DNA of 64,000 nucleotides. It comes from Talinum fruticosum. Its lineage: Eukaryota > Streptophyta > Magnoliopsida > Caryophyllales > Talinaceae. The DNA lies in the NCBI GenBank assembly GCA_021018815.1, contig JAITYX010000079.1, positions 2,418,001 through 2,482,000 on the forward strand. Reading direction: 5' to 3'. The translations under genes were made by a program, and so were the position numbers. Under the pieces are notes generated by a model that saw nothing but the letters and a program-made list of their open reading frames with translations, was not told where the DNA came from and made no database searches. Each line of letters starts with the position of its first letter. The stretch's first letter is position 1. Of this stretch, positions 13,385-24,906 are shown piece after piece.

Positions 13385-15378
13385 GTTAATCACTATAGGT
13401 ATTTGGGTTTTGGTTAAACCACCATTTGCTATCGTACATTCACAATTTCTGAAAATCAGAAGAAATGATTAAGTGATTTTTTTTAATGTTGGATTGAGAT
13501 AAGGATTTGAGGGATCAACTCACACATTGAAAGGAATTTTAAGAGCGTCTTTAATAAGATCTGCATGAGCTGAAATACAGAGACAAAGTAAAAGGCTGAT
13601 GGAAATATAGGGATCTAAAGAGAAACAGAATCTGGAGGGGGCAGTTGAAGGTAGCAAATCTATCAATGTAAACAAAAATTGACGCCAAAAACAGCTAAGA
13701 AAAACAAAAAAGCAAACCCAATAATATAGTTCCCTAAGTTAACATACCAACTTCACTTCAAAATAGTGTGAAACATACCATGGCTGCAACATCTTGTCCT
13801 GTAAAGTAATGGGTCATTCATCTATAGAATTACATGGAGGCTTCATCACTCTCATTATTTTCAAACAGTATGCATTGGCCGCACTTAAACAGGTGTGACA
13901 TCTGCTGGTCACAATCACAAGCAACTCACTCCAAAGTACGCCAAAGTGAGTGTATGCATGCCATCTACAATCACAATTAATAACTGTAGTTATTTTGGGC
14001 AACTTGGTATAGAATACAAATATGTATGATCGAAAATTTACCGGTCAATGTAATGCAACCAAAATTTGGCTATCTTTGATTTATGTGCGCTCCAAAAAGA
14101 AATCACAATTAAGAGATCAAATTTTACCAACCAACCACCAAGGACTTGACAGTTACTGAAGCCAAAACCACCTTTTCCAAACAGTTTCCTACAGGTAAAA
14201 ATAGATCAATTAATACTTGAGGACTAATTAAGAAACTCACGTCATCTTCTGCACAGGACAATGTCATGAGAATTTTGAAACAAGAATATCAGAGAGGCCT
14301 TGGCACCTTCATTAGCAATGTCACCAGTCTCAAAGTCCGGAAACAAAAAACCGAATTTCTTTCCCAGAAAACATCCCTTTCCTGAACATATACAGACATG
14401 CAAAAAATTGCATTAGTCCTTCATTATAAACAGCGAGATGATGAGGGGGTTGTTTAGAACATTGAGTCATACCTAAGCTGTCAAGACAATTCTTGTAATC
14501 AACAAGCTCTTCAGCTTTGAATATTTCTAGTCCCATTTGCGTCAATGCATGAATCCTTGTAGCCATTGTAATTAGGTCGTTCTTCTCCCGCTATGTGGAT
14601 TATGACGACCGGGGGGTGTTAGAAAATTAAGGTAACCGTTCTAAGTTATAAAAAGAGATGCGACAAAAATAGAGGAGAGAAGAGAAAGAAACACACTGGA
14701 TACCTCACACATTTTAAGCAGTGGAAGAATTTCCTATTCCAGCACTGATATCAAAACACTCGTATCCATATTCAAAGAAACTGACCAACTATCAGGATAA
14801 AATATTCTGATTTATCTTTCTAAGACTCGACCCATATATCATAAAAGCTTTTTATTTATGGAAAATCCTGGAAACTGAGTTCACGGCAACTAAAAAATGT
14901 GACTAAAAGATGAATGATTCTGTGGGTGGTAACAGAGTACATTACACGCGAAGCAGATGACCACCTGTCCAAGAGAATTAGTGCAAAGTCAAACCATTTT
15001 GAATGCCCAAAAGCAAACGTGCAAAGGACCACAAAAGTTAGAAACATACCTTCACCAGGGGGTAGCAGCCTTTGAGAGAAAACAACCCACCAGGACTTGA
15101 CTTAATCATAGAAGGAAGATCTGGCAATGAGAGAGAATGACTATAACTCAGAAACAGGAATGTTGCACAGATAAAATCAAACATAATTAAACAGAGAAAA
15201 GGATGGAAAACCGCCAGGATTCAACTACTGAAGAGTACGTGAAGTCAGAAGGTCAAAACAATGACACTAGAAATCCAACGAGGAAGTAGAAATCGAAATC
15301 GCCATGGACCGAAGTGGTAATCAGCGAGCTTAAGTACTCCACAAGTAGACGAACGCATCCAAAGAACAAGTATTAGCA

Positions 15379-15773
15379 TGTTGGAAATTGGGATGCTTTT
15401 CTTGTTCTTCTAAAAGTCCCACATTGAAGTTTTGCTAGGCTTCTCTTGGGTTTTTATATCTCCCTCTCTTGACTACTATTCGAATATTAGTATTATGGCT
15501 TGGGGGTGAGGAGTGTTTGGACCAATCACATGTGAGCGCGCCGCCCACCCGCCCCGGGCCGTGGGCTGTGGGCCTAATGTACATATTCTTTTTATTTTTT
15601 TGGGGAATTCTTTTTATTTTTTTGGGGAATTCTTTTTATTTTTTTGGGGAGCAACCGGCTGTCACGATTGCACCGTAGTCGGGCCGTTTTTGCTTTCAGG
15701 TCAGTGGTCATACCACGACACAGCAATCTATTACTTTCCTCTAGCCATTGGTACTCGTCTTTAAATTCCAACA
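15379..15773 (+). mobile_element. Solo LTR, Copia-like, 395 bases, TSD TAGCA
   Basis: The element begins TGTTGGAAATTGGGATG and ends AAATTCCAACA, that is TG..CA with a short inverted repeat. Five-base direct repeats TAGCA flank it at 15,374-15,378 and 15,774-15,778. AAAGTCCCACATTGAAG near the start and TTGGGTTTTTATATCTCC further on are typical of plant Copia LTRs. No internal retroviral-type coding region is present, so it is a solo LTR. Inside, a TTTTTATTTTTTTGGGGAATTC-like unit is repeated three times (15,587-15,650). The matching place in copy A (near 5,665) has no insertion. Confidence 0.85.
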
Positions 15774-16845
15774 TAGCAAACCTAAATGTCGGGGTCGATC
15801 TTCAAGCACTGACGAGAGGAACTTCAAAATCAGGAGCAACTACCAAATCCTCGCGTGCTGCAACATAAGTCACGGCTCCGAAACCCTAACCCTAGAAATG
15901 GAGGTGGGGAGATTGAGAGAAGGAATGAAGTGAAGAGGGGAGGGGGTGGGAGGGAGAGAGACAGGGGATGAAGTGAAGAAGGAAGAGAGAGAGAAGATCG
16001 AGAGCAGCGCGGAATTTGGAAGAAACAGCAGCTCCGTCGGACCTATATATAAAGTTCCCTCCCCTGCCAGCTGTCACTTACCAGCTGTATAACCGCGTGA
16101 ATACTATAGGCGTAAGTTACGCGTATATATGTTTTCTACGAGTATTATACGCGTAAATATCTTTTTCATTTAATTCTCCTGCATTCTTCTTTCCTTTTTC
16201 CTTTTTACTTTTCTGATCATGTCAGCTTTCTCCTTTCACCAAAACAGTAGAAAAAGATTAACTAAACAGGGTCAGTGGGAAATCCGCTAGTAAAAATTCA
16301 TTGAAAATATTTTTTTAGTAAAAATGCCATTAAACTTTCTAAAATATATAAAACTGTCATTAAAATATTGGTATTTTTAAATGTTTTTAAAAAATTAAGT
16401 GATACACCCTCCATTTCAAAATACATATTATTTTATAATTTTAATGACAATTTAACAACTAATTTATCAATTTTATTCTTATTAATTATTTTTTTTTTTT
16501 CATTCATTTATTCATTTCCAATAAAATTTTAGGACAACCTGATTTTTTAACACAAATTTTGTCAAGAATTTTGTATTTTTTAATATTCCACATAATCTTG
16601 ACAAGTACTTTTTTTATTTTTTTATAAATTGACAAGTATTTTAAAATGTAAGGAATATTTTTTTAACTTAATAAAGAAATTAAGTGCCATTATTAAATTT
16701 TAGTATTTTTTTAATAAAAAATAAGTGCTGTGACTTTGAGTTTGCTTATTAATGTGTCGACCTTCGGAGAAAACCCCCAAAAATTATAGAAGAAAGGAAA
16801 AAGTGGATATACCTTGGCACATTGGATAATAATGAAAACTAGTTC

Positions 16846-17354
16846 TTTAACCCATGTGTATGCACATGTTATTTTAACATTTCAATTTAAATAATTTGTA
16901 AAATTTTAATCTAATAAACACACCGTATTATTTTAGGAATTTATATGTTATGAAATCAGCTTTAATACAATTAACTATTAATAATTAATTTTTAAATGTA
17001 TGTATGCTTGAAATTTTCTTTCATTGCATCTAACTTGACAAAACAAATATATACCAAAGGGAGGTGTTTAATAAGCATTAATAAAATTAAAATAAGAAAA
17101 ATAATTATTATAAAATTTGACTTTTACATATACGTTTGTAAATTTCTTAATTTTTTATTTAAATTTACATAATATTTTTTTCTAAAAATACATAACATTT
17201 ATATCGGGAAAAGTTATTAATTTTCTAAAAAATATAATAATAATAATAATAATAAATATACACAATAATTACATCTTAACAATAAATACATCACTTTAAT
17301 ATCACCAAAAAAAAATTAACTCATGGATTAATGTTCAAACTTCAAATGTAACAA
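16846..17354. other. AT-rich spacer with a short (TAA)n run
   Basis: No gene seen. A TAA/AAT trinucleotide run lies at about 17,229-17,253. The sequence is otherwise low-complexity A/T. Confidence 0.6.
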
Positions 17355-17575
17355 AAATGCAGAAATGAATGGAGAAGCCCATTCTCTAAAAGCTGCTTGG
17401 GTTACTCAAAGCCCACTCTACAGTGCAAAATGCAGAAATGAATGCAGAAGCCCATTCTCTAATTAGCTGCTTGGGTTACTCAAAGGCCATTCCACAATGT
17501 AAAATGCAGAACCGAATGCAGAAGGCATCTCTAATTATTTGCTTGGGCTACTCAAAGCCCACTCCACAATGTAAA
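17355..17575. repeat. Tandem repeat, 73-74 bases, three copies
   Basis: The phrase AAATGCAGAAATGAATG begins at 17,355 and 17,428, and a variant AAATGCAGAACCGAATG begins at 17,502. Each is followed by GAAG..CAT, then GCTTGGG(T/C)TACTCAAAG. The open frame across the repeat is a by-product of the period, not evidence of a gene. Confidence 0.85.
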
Positions 17576-17599
17576 AATCCCAGAAATAACAGGACAGTC

Positions 17600-20045
17600 A
17601 CAGAGAAGATGGTGTGAGTTCAGGTCATCAAAGTTTAGTCTATCTCCATCTTAAACCAACACAACAAAGCATTGATAAGGAAAACAGGGGGTTGGAGATA
17701 GGGGCTAAATTCTTACCTTGCTCTCTCATTCTTCCCAGCCAATCTGAAACATGATTTCCACAGTTTATCAACATCGGAACAAAAATTGATCCAGAACTTT
17801 TGATTGACTGATAAGGTTAGAGGAATGCAACTCACTAATTGAAAGATATTTCAGATCAAATGTAGCTCACAGAACTCAGGATGTCTTCGCTGATATTTGC
17901 ATAAGCTGAAATACCAAAAAGAACACATGATGGTATAAGAGTCTAGAGAGGAATAAAAAGATATAAAGAGAAATACGACCTCAGGGGAGGGGGGAGCTGA
18001 AAAGAAAAATTGGGGACAAGACAGTGACAAAAAGTAAATTCCCTAAGGGTTTCAACTTTTAGCTTCATCTTCTTTGCATTGACTCACAAACACCTTGGAA
18101 GAATGAATACCTCTGCCTGATGGCCGATCATAAATCAAGTAATGATACTCTTCTCTTCCTCAAGCTTTTCTTCTTACTTCTCACAGTGTCATGTCGAGAA
18201 ACAAATGTCAAAATCTCATCAACCACTAATAAAGGGAAATAGCATGACCGCAACATCTCAAACTCTCAGTATAAAAGTAAGAGCAAGCGCACGATAAAAC
18301 ATGATTGCAGGATACACAGCACAACCCCAACTCGGAGGAAACCTAAAAACGTTAAACCAGCAAAAGCAATTAAATTCGAAAAAATGTACTATAATCATAC
18401 TAACCCAAAATTTATTGCATGTCACTAACTCCCCCACCCCACCCCACCCCACCCACCAAACCAAACAAAAAAGGAAAGAATTACAGGGGCTCTCTGAGAT
18501 GTTTATACAGTTACAGGCTCTGAAACTTCACATATCTCCCCACCCACCCTGGGCACCCAAGGGAGGATCCACCATGGGGTCAGCCGACCCCGCTTCCCAA
18601 AAAACTATTGCACACATGCAAGGGAAAAAGTAAATCAATGGTAGTATACAGGGGAAAAGTTAAATTAATGTTAATATGTCAAATAACCCTGCTTGTATTC
18701 AGTAAATGAATGTTAGCGCAGTGGTCTATTCTTCTCTACTTACACAAATGCATAGAGGTCTGGTGTCCGAGTCCTTGCGACGCAGTCAACCATACCCTTC
18801 AACGTGAGTATTCTTGGTTGGCCTTATTTTTAAACAAAACAGAAGAAGAAAATTGCTCCCAAGTTCACTAATTCTATCATTATTCACTAATTTCCCTCCC
18901 AAGTTCCCCCTTCTTTTCATTTTGCTTCAGCTTGTAGCCCTCAATGGCAAAAGTCACAAAAATAAGCCCCTGTTCCGCTCCCAAGTTTCAATAATAATCA
19001 GTTGCTTCCATTTGGTGAGATTATTAGCTTTAAGACAAGAACTCTTTATCAAACCTCTTATTTAATCATGAAATCCCAAATTGACTTCTCTAAAACTCTT
19101 ATCTAGCATCCTAGATAAGACCCTGTACAAAGAAAATCCAAAAGGCTCAACAGATTTCAATGCCCCAAATGCACGGATTGTTATTTTCTGGTAGAAAGTT
19201 GAACCCTCAACTCACACATAATGACACATTGTATCAATGACCATGTCCGACATCAAGTAATTAAAAATAACACAAATCCAGGGGAGCACATTTACAACTA
19301 CGAATTAATTCATGATAGAATGCCTATGAAATAAGGCAGTAGAAATAGCAGACTTACTCTTAATCAAAGCTAGAAACATAAAAATTTCATGATTAATTAC
19401 AACCAAAGCACTATACAGAGAGAAGGAAGGTTAAATTACTCGTCATCGTTTACCTTCAGACAACAAAAATTACTGTCGAAATCGCAAACCCTAACCCCCG
19501 CAGAATCAGAAATTTTGGATTTATTCGGTTGCCGAAGCGATCTCGGTCACCGAACCATAGCGCTGGAGACATCAAGGAAGGGGAGGCAACATCAACGCAG
19601 AATTGGGACAGGGGCACGAAATTTAGGGTTTCGGCTGGGGTCGGTTGTTGTGAAAACGGCGGCGGCATTGTTGCATGAGAGAGAAAGTGATGGAGATTGT
19701 AAGTGAGGGACAGTGGAGGTAGTGGAAGGATTTGTACGGATAATGAAGAGGAGAGAGAATGCGGAATGGTTTGTTGAAAAAATCCATTCGAGGGTTTCGA
19801 GAGGGGCGGCGCGAAATTTAGGTGTTTAGCGGAATCGGAGGCCGGAGTCGGCGGTGGTGGTGACTGTGGAGAGAGAGAGTGAGAGGGGGTGGACGTTGTG
19901 GAAGAATTTGGGGAGAGAATGAAATGGCTGGAGACGAAGAGGGAGGGAGAGGGAACTACTCATAGCCGTTGCGCTGCGTTGCAATAGCGCGAGTGTGATA
20001 TACGCACAGTTGCCGCCTTCTTTTTCCTTTATATATATATATACA
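17600..20045 (-). repeat. Diverged copy C of the duplicated minus-strand unit
   Basis: The stretch 17,815-18,020 matches 3,765-3,990 in copy A in the same order (GGAATGCAACT..ATTGAAAG, GCATAAGCTGAAATAC, AGAGTCTAGA, GGGGAGGGGGGAGCTGAA), so this is a third, older paralogue. Its right end has a minus-strand promoter: a TATATATATA run near 20,033-20,044, then a CT-rich leader with several short frames at 19,480-19,990. A possible exon near 18,070-18,150 reads RPSGRGIHSSKVF, weakly like RPSGVTPLKYGQCF in copy B. No product can be named. Confidence 0.5.
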
Positions 20046-20519
20046 CACTAATAATATTTTTCCTTTTCTTTTTGGTCTGAAATACTAATAAATAACTAAA
20101 TAATTGCTTGAGATAATATGTTAAACTTTTGAAATTATCACATAACCCCTTTACCGTAGTTATTGTAAAATCTATCTAATAAAAAGGTTATAAAAATAAT
20201 TAAAATTTCTTTTTACTTCGTTTTTTTTTGTCTCATTCATTTTCATTAATCTCTATTTTATTTTTTATTTTAATTTACGCAAGGTTCAAATTTTATAATT
20301 TATATACATTTTGTTTCAAAAAAAAACAGTTTATACACATTTATAATTTTATTATCAGACACCCATAAAATGAGTAATGGATAACTAATCCAAAACATTA
20401 AAAAAGAAAATTTTGATAAACTCGAAACATTAAAATTGAATAGCTCTTATTGATTTATTTTGTTAACCTTTTCATCCTTACTTTTCTTAAGAAAGTTAGG
20501 ACTTTGGAGCCTAACGACC
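20046..20519. other. AT-rich spacer upstream of copy C and of the LINE
   Basis: Low-complexity A/T sequence. I see no gene, terminal repeat or duplicated block. Confidence 0.5.
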
Positions 20520-21250
20520 GGTGACTACCAATGATGAAGAAATGCGGGCTTCATATCACTTTGATTCGCTATTGCCACTCTACCAGAGAAAATAAGACAA
20601 TCACTCACTTTACTCAACAAAAGGTCGTTTCACAAAATGTTTGGTTGCAAACCATTTATAAAAGGCTGGTTAAACAAGATCCTTATACGGTCATAAATAT
20701 ATATTTTGATAACCGATGAAGTCTTAGCATAATATTACTAGCACTCTCTAATTGTGCAGCAAATATGGCAATAGATAGACTGGAAACTTTCTATGTGGAA
20801 CAAACTAAGGATGATTTGCTGATTTTAAGGGATTCAAATGACAAATTTTTTTATAAAAGCCTGAAAACCAAACACGAGCACAGCAAAATATCTCTATTCC
20901 AACAAGCAGATGGTAGTTGGAATTGGAATTACGATCAGGTAACTTAACACTTCATTCAATTTTATAAAAATTTCTTAGGATCTCCTATAATCACTCATCG
21001 AAACAATTGATGAAATCAATATGGCGGATTGTTTATCCATTTCTCATCGGTTAAGTATGCTTAGACTCTCTTTATGCCCAGATGGGTTTAATAGTGGTTT
21101 TTTCAAGAAAAGCTGGAGCATAGTTGAAGAAGAAATATGTTATGCAATCTGGAGTTTTTTTAGGATTGCTTGAAATAAATAAGGACTGGAATGCAATAAG
21201 AATCTCTTTAATCCCAAAAACTCCCAGATCCTGCTACATGACCTCATATT
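20520..21250 (+). mobile_element. LINE (non-LTR retrotransposon), segment 1
   Basis: Decayed ORF2 sequence from the region between endonuclease and reverse transcriptase. Near 20,765-20,945 the frame contains LRDSNDKFFYKSLK, matching the plant LINE motif GDSN.KFF. After frame changes, a stretch resembling PDGFN.GFFK.SW (about 21,078-21,118) and an LIPK-like piece follow. The 5' part, including the endonuclease, is missing or unrecognisable. The element continues at 23,923 after an inserted LTR. Confidence 0.8.
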
Positions 21251-23917
21251 TGTAACAACCCGACCCTAAACCAAATTGTTTATTTTATTAATTCATTAAT
21301 TACAAGATTCATATGATTGAGCGCGCGCACTTCGATTCAATATTTCACATTTAAATTACTTTTATATACATGTTAAGCGCTTAAGGCAACGAAGTGGCCC
21401 TAATAAAACCCCATAATAAGGTTATAATTTGTGAACATCATTACTAAAATAAAATTAAAAAGTAACAATAATGATAATAATAAAATAAATAAATATAGAT
21501 AAACATATAAAAATAAAGGTAAAAATGAAATAAATAATCTGGATTTTTTTAGGAAAAATCCGGACATAGAATAATCTGGAATTGGGAAAAAAAAAAAAAA
21601 AGAGAGAAAGGCGGTTAAGATCGAAATAAGCGAGCAAGCTCGGTCTCAATTCTTCACTTGCTTCCTTCCTCTGCTCCTCCCGTTACTTTGCTTCCCCTCC
21701 TCGCGGGCGCTCCCCCGACCACCGGCGTGACCGACGTCGGCCAAAGAACCGGCGCCGGCCAAAGAACCGGCGCCGGCCTTCGCTCTCCCTCCCTTCTCCC
21801 TCTCGCCGCGCCGCTATCTTCTCCCTCCTCTCGTTCACGCCTGCTCCCCTGCTCCCGATTCCCTGCCGCGGGCCACTTGTCGGCCAATCCCAGCCGCAGC
21901 GGCCGCCGGTGTTCATCGCCGCCCCGCCCGGTGGTTGCCGTTGCGGCCGCCGTCCACCACCACTCCTGCTCGTCATCCTCGATTGCTCCTTTCCGAATTT
22001 GAAGGTAAACGTTAAACCCTAAGCTATCAAATTCCTTATTTAAGTAATTGTAATTTTAAATTGAAAAGTATGATTTAGAGATACGTTGTTGAGGGAATTT
22101 GAGGATTTATTTGGGGAATTTCGGATTGGAATGGATGATGAAGGTGGTAGTTAATGGATTAAGTTTGTATAAATGTGATTTCTTTTAGGAAATTATAATG
22201 TAGAGAACGAAATTAGGGATGTTTGGTTATGTGTAATTGGATGGATTCTGAGATTTTGGAGAATGATTACATTGAGCAAACGTAGGGCGGAGTTTATGCA
22301 TAGGTTGAACTAGCTAACGTGTAATTGCAGAGGTTTGAGAAAATAGCTCAAATATTAAGCATGCCTAACTGTGATTGCGAATGTGAATTTTGTGGTGAAA
22401 GTAATGCCCATGACCTTAAGTTGGTATATGTATGAATTTTGGGCAATTTGGTTAATTGTGAAGCCTCCCTGTGGAAAGGCATTGGTAGATTGAGTAATCA
22501 CTTAGTCGTGGATTAGAACTCGATGAAGTGAGAAGTAAAGAAATTACGTTAGGAATAAGGATTGAAAGATAAGTTGGGCTTGGCAAATTAATCAAATTAG
22601 TTGCATCTAATAATAACAATGACAATGATAATAATAACAATATTAACTACGAAGTGTTTAGGTACTTGTACACATGCATAAGTACATATATACATGTATA
22701 TGTGGGTTTTCATTCTCTTGGTTTGAGTCCGTAACGCATTACATCGTGAGAATATCATTGCTGGATCTAGTCGACTACTTTAATGAGTACATGCTCAATT
22801 AAGATCTAAACAGAATTAGCGCAAGGGAGTTGAGTAACAAAAATCTTAGTTTAATCGATTACTTAACAAATAAAGAAAATAAATCAAATTATCGACGATT
22901 ATACGAATTCAAGTGTTAAAACTCAAGAAAAACATTATTAACAAGGGAAATCTATTTGAAACGGAACCGAGGCCACTTCGGTTGCTGGAAAGTTAGTAAC
23001 TTAAATTTTCATAAAAAGGGAGAAAGCAAACATCCTCGGTTCGAGTACATTCATTGCCTGTACCTTTCGAAAACTCACATGTTTTATCAAATCTCAACAT
23101 TTCTCATATATATAACTAATAATGAATCATTTGCAAATCAAGTTTTGCCACCTAATCAAGTGGTCCCCGCCCAATCATCAATTATCGGGGCTTATGCCCA
23201 TCAATTATCAATCATCGGGACTTATGCCCAACCGCGCGGCTTCAACTCGGGTTCTCGGTCGGCCGGGAGGTGTACACCTTACTAAGATCGTATCAATTAT
23301 CAAGGGGTTCCACTTTCGGATAATAACCAGCAAGCAAGTTTTAATTATATTCTTTCCCCCGATTTCAAACTAAAATGAATTGAAATGCGCGCGCTCAATC
23401 AATGTGTTTCAAATTTATTTAATTGTGCAGGAATGTTCGTACCGAGTTTCGACTCATTCTTTGAATTATTTTGATGTTTTGTTTTTAGGAAAAGCATCAG
23501 TGAACAGCCCATTGCATAAGAAGCTCGATGGGAGCAGGACTTAGCTGGATATTCCATTATCATTGTCCTGTGCGGGATTAGATGCTCACAGTGATTCTCG
23601 TCCACGCTAATTTTGGGTTTGACTTCGGGTTGTAATTAAGTATTGCGCATTTTCTATTGCAGTCTGTTGTAATGGTCACTAATGTTTGTAAATAGGTAGC
23701 AGAACCGTGCTTGGGATTGGTTACTTAAGTAGTCGGGATGACACCCAGTGACGTAGCCGAGGCATGACCTCTAGACACCTGTTATTATGGTATTTTAATT
23801 CCGCCTTGTCCTTTTGTTAGGGCGGCGGTAACGCCTTCAGTCGTTAACTTCCGCTGCAACCTTACCTAATATTCTCGGGTTAGGGAATTATTAAGTAATG
23901 GTAATCGGGGCATTACA
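21251..23917 (+). mobile_element. Probable solo LTR, 2,667 bases, inserted in the LINE, TSD ATATT
   Basis: The insertion starts TGTAACAACCCGACCC and ends ATCGGGGCATTACA. The ends are TG..CA with a short inverted relation (TGTAA..TTACA). ATATT lies directly outside both ends (21,246-21,250 and 23,918-23,922). Five-base target duplication plus TG..CA indicates an LTR element. No gag-pol frame is found, so I call it a solo LTR; such length suits some Ty3/gypsy lineages. Inside is a GC-rich island at 21,650-22,000 with a tandem 18-base unit GGCCAAAGAACCGGCGCC (21,739-21,776), likely the promoter/leader. Long frames on both strands of the island are composition effects. A very short DNA transposon with 5-base TSD is the alternative. 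Confidence 0.75.
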
Positions 23918-23922
23918 ATATT

Positions 23923-24906
23923 ACAGTCCTATTTCTTACTCGTAATACACTCTATAAGTGTATCTCTTAAATTACTCCGTATAAGATTGATCTGTTGTTC
24001 TGCCTATTCTTATAAATGAGAACCAATCTGCTTTCATAAAGGGAGACTAATTGCCCACAATATCATGGTCTGCCAAGATCTTCCGAAACTTTACCAAAAA
24101 AAGCAAGTGTTCGCTAGATGTTTCTTCAATGTTGAACTAAGGAATGTTTGTGACTCTGTATCATGGGATTTTGTGAAAAACCTAATGTAGAAGCTGAAAT
24201 TTCCTCAAAGTTTATAGCATGGATCATGACTCTCACTACCACTTGCAGGTTCACCTTCAATATCAATGGAGCATATTATGGGGATTTTCAAGGGAGAAAA
24301 GGCATTAGACAGGGTGACTCCATTTCACATTTGGTATTTGTTCTAGTGATGGAGTATTTGACAAGAACATTTGCATATAAAGCTCAATTGCAATTATACA
24401 AATTTCACCCCGTGTGCAAGTCCTTAAAACTCATTAGTCTATGCAGATGACCTTATGATATTTCGTAAAGGACATATACCCACCATCCACACTATTATGC
24501 GAGGCATTCTTACACTTTACACAAACTTCGGGTTTGCAAATTAATGCAAGCAAATCTCAAGCATTAATAGTAGGTGTAAATGAGCATGTGCAGCAAGAAA
24601 TTCTGAATATTATTATTGGTTTCACAAGAGGAGTTTTCCCTTACGGATATCTAGGCATACCTTTAACTCTACAAGGATGGTCACTAGCTGATCGTAATGT
24701 GCTAATTGAAAAAATTGTCTCAAGGATTAAATGTTGGAACTCAAGGCATTTATCCTATGCAGGTAGACTGCAATTGATTAACTCTGTTTTATTCTCTCTC
24801 CATACCTATTGGTGCTCTATATTCATTTTGTCTAAGAGAGTGATAAAGAAGATTGAAAGTATTTGTAGGAATTTTCTTGGGGGCCAAAGTTTAGACTACC
24901 TGAAAG
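23923..24906 (+). mobile_element. LINE segment 2: reverse transcriptase
   Basis: Continues segment 1. If the LTR and one ATATT are left out, the frame reads across the junction into SPISY, like the RPISY motif of plant LINE reverse transcriptases. Then come NQSAFIKGR-like, QGDSIS (for the usual QGDPLSP, about 24,310-24,330) and YADD at 24,440-24,451, the catalytic motif. Frame changes near 24,160 and 24,430 and stops make it inactive. After YADD a long frame (24,534-24,900) carries INASKSQ, GIPLT and AGRLQLI, as expected of this family. Confidence 0.9.

Larger units (their letters stand above)
11722..16845 (-). repeat. Long direct duplication, copy B (unidentified minus-strand transcription unit)
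   Basis: Sister of copy A with the same order of blocks. It differs by a 395-base LTR insertion in the 5' region (15,379-15,773) and by several small indels. Its promoter has TATATATA at 16,044-16,052 on the minus strand. Candidate exons at 13,044-13,209 and 12,309-12,380 remain open here where copy A has a frame break, so copy B is the better candidate for a working gene. The protein family is unknown to me. Confidence 0.7.

Noticed and set aside
17423..17617. Plus-strand frame with repeated CLGYSK
   Set aside because: The repetition follows directly from the 73-base DNA repeat; frame shifts between units.
21654..22002. Overlapping long frames on both strands in a GC-rich island
   Set aside because: Both strands are open because the island is GC-rich; it lies inside the solo LTR and has no protein features.
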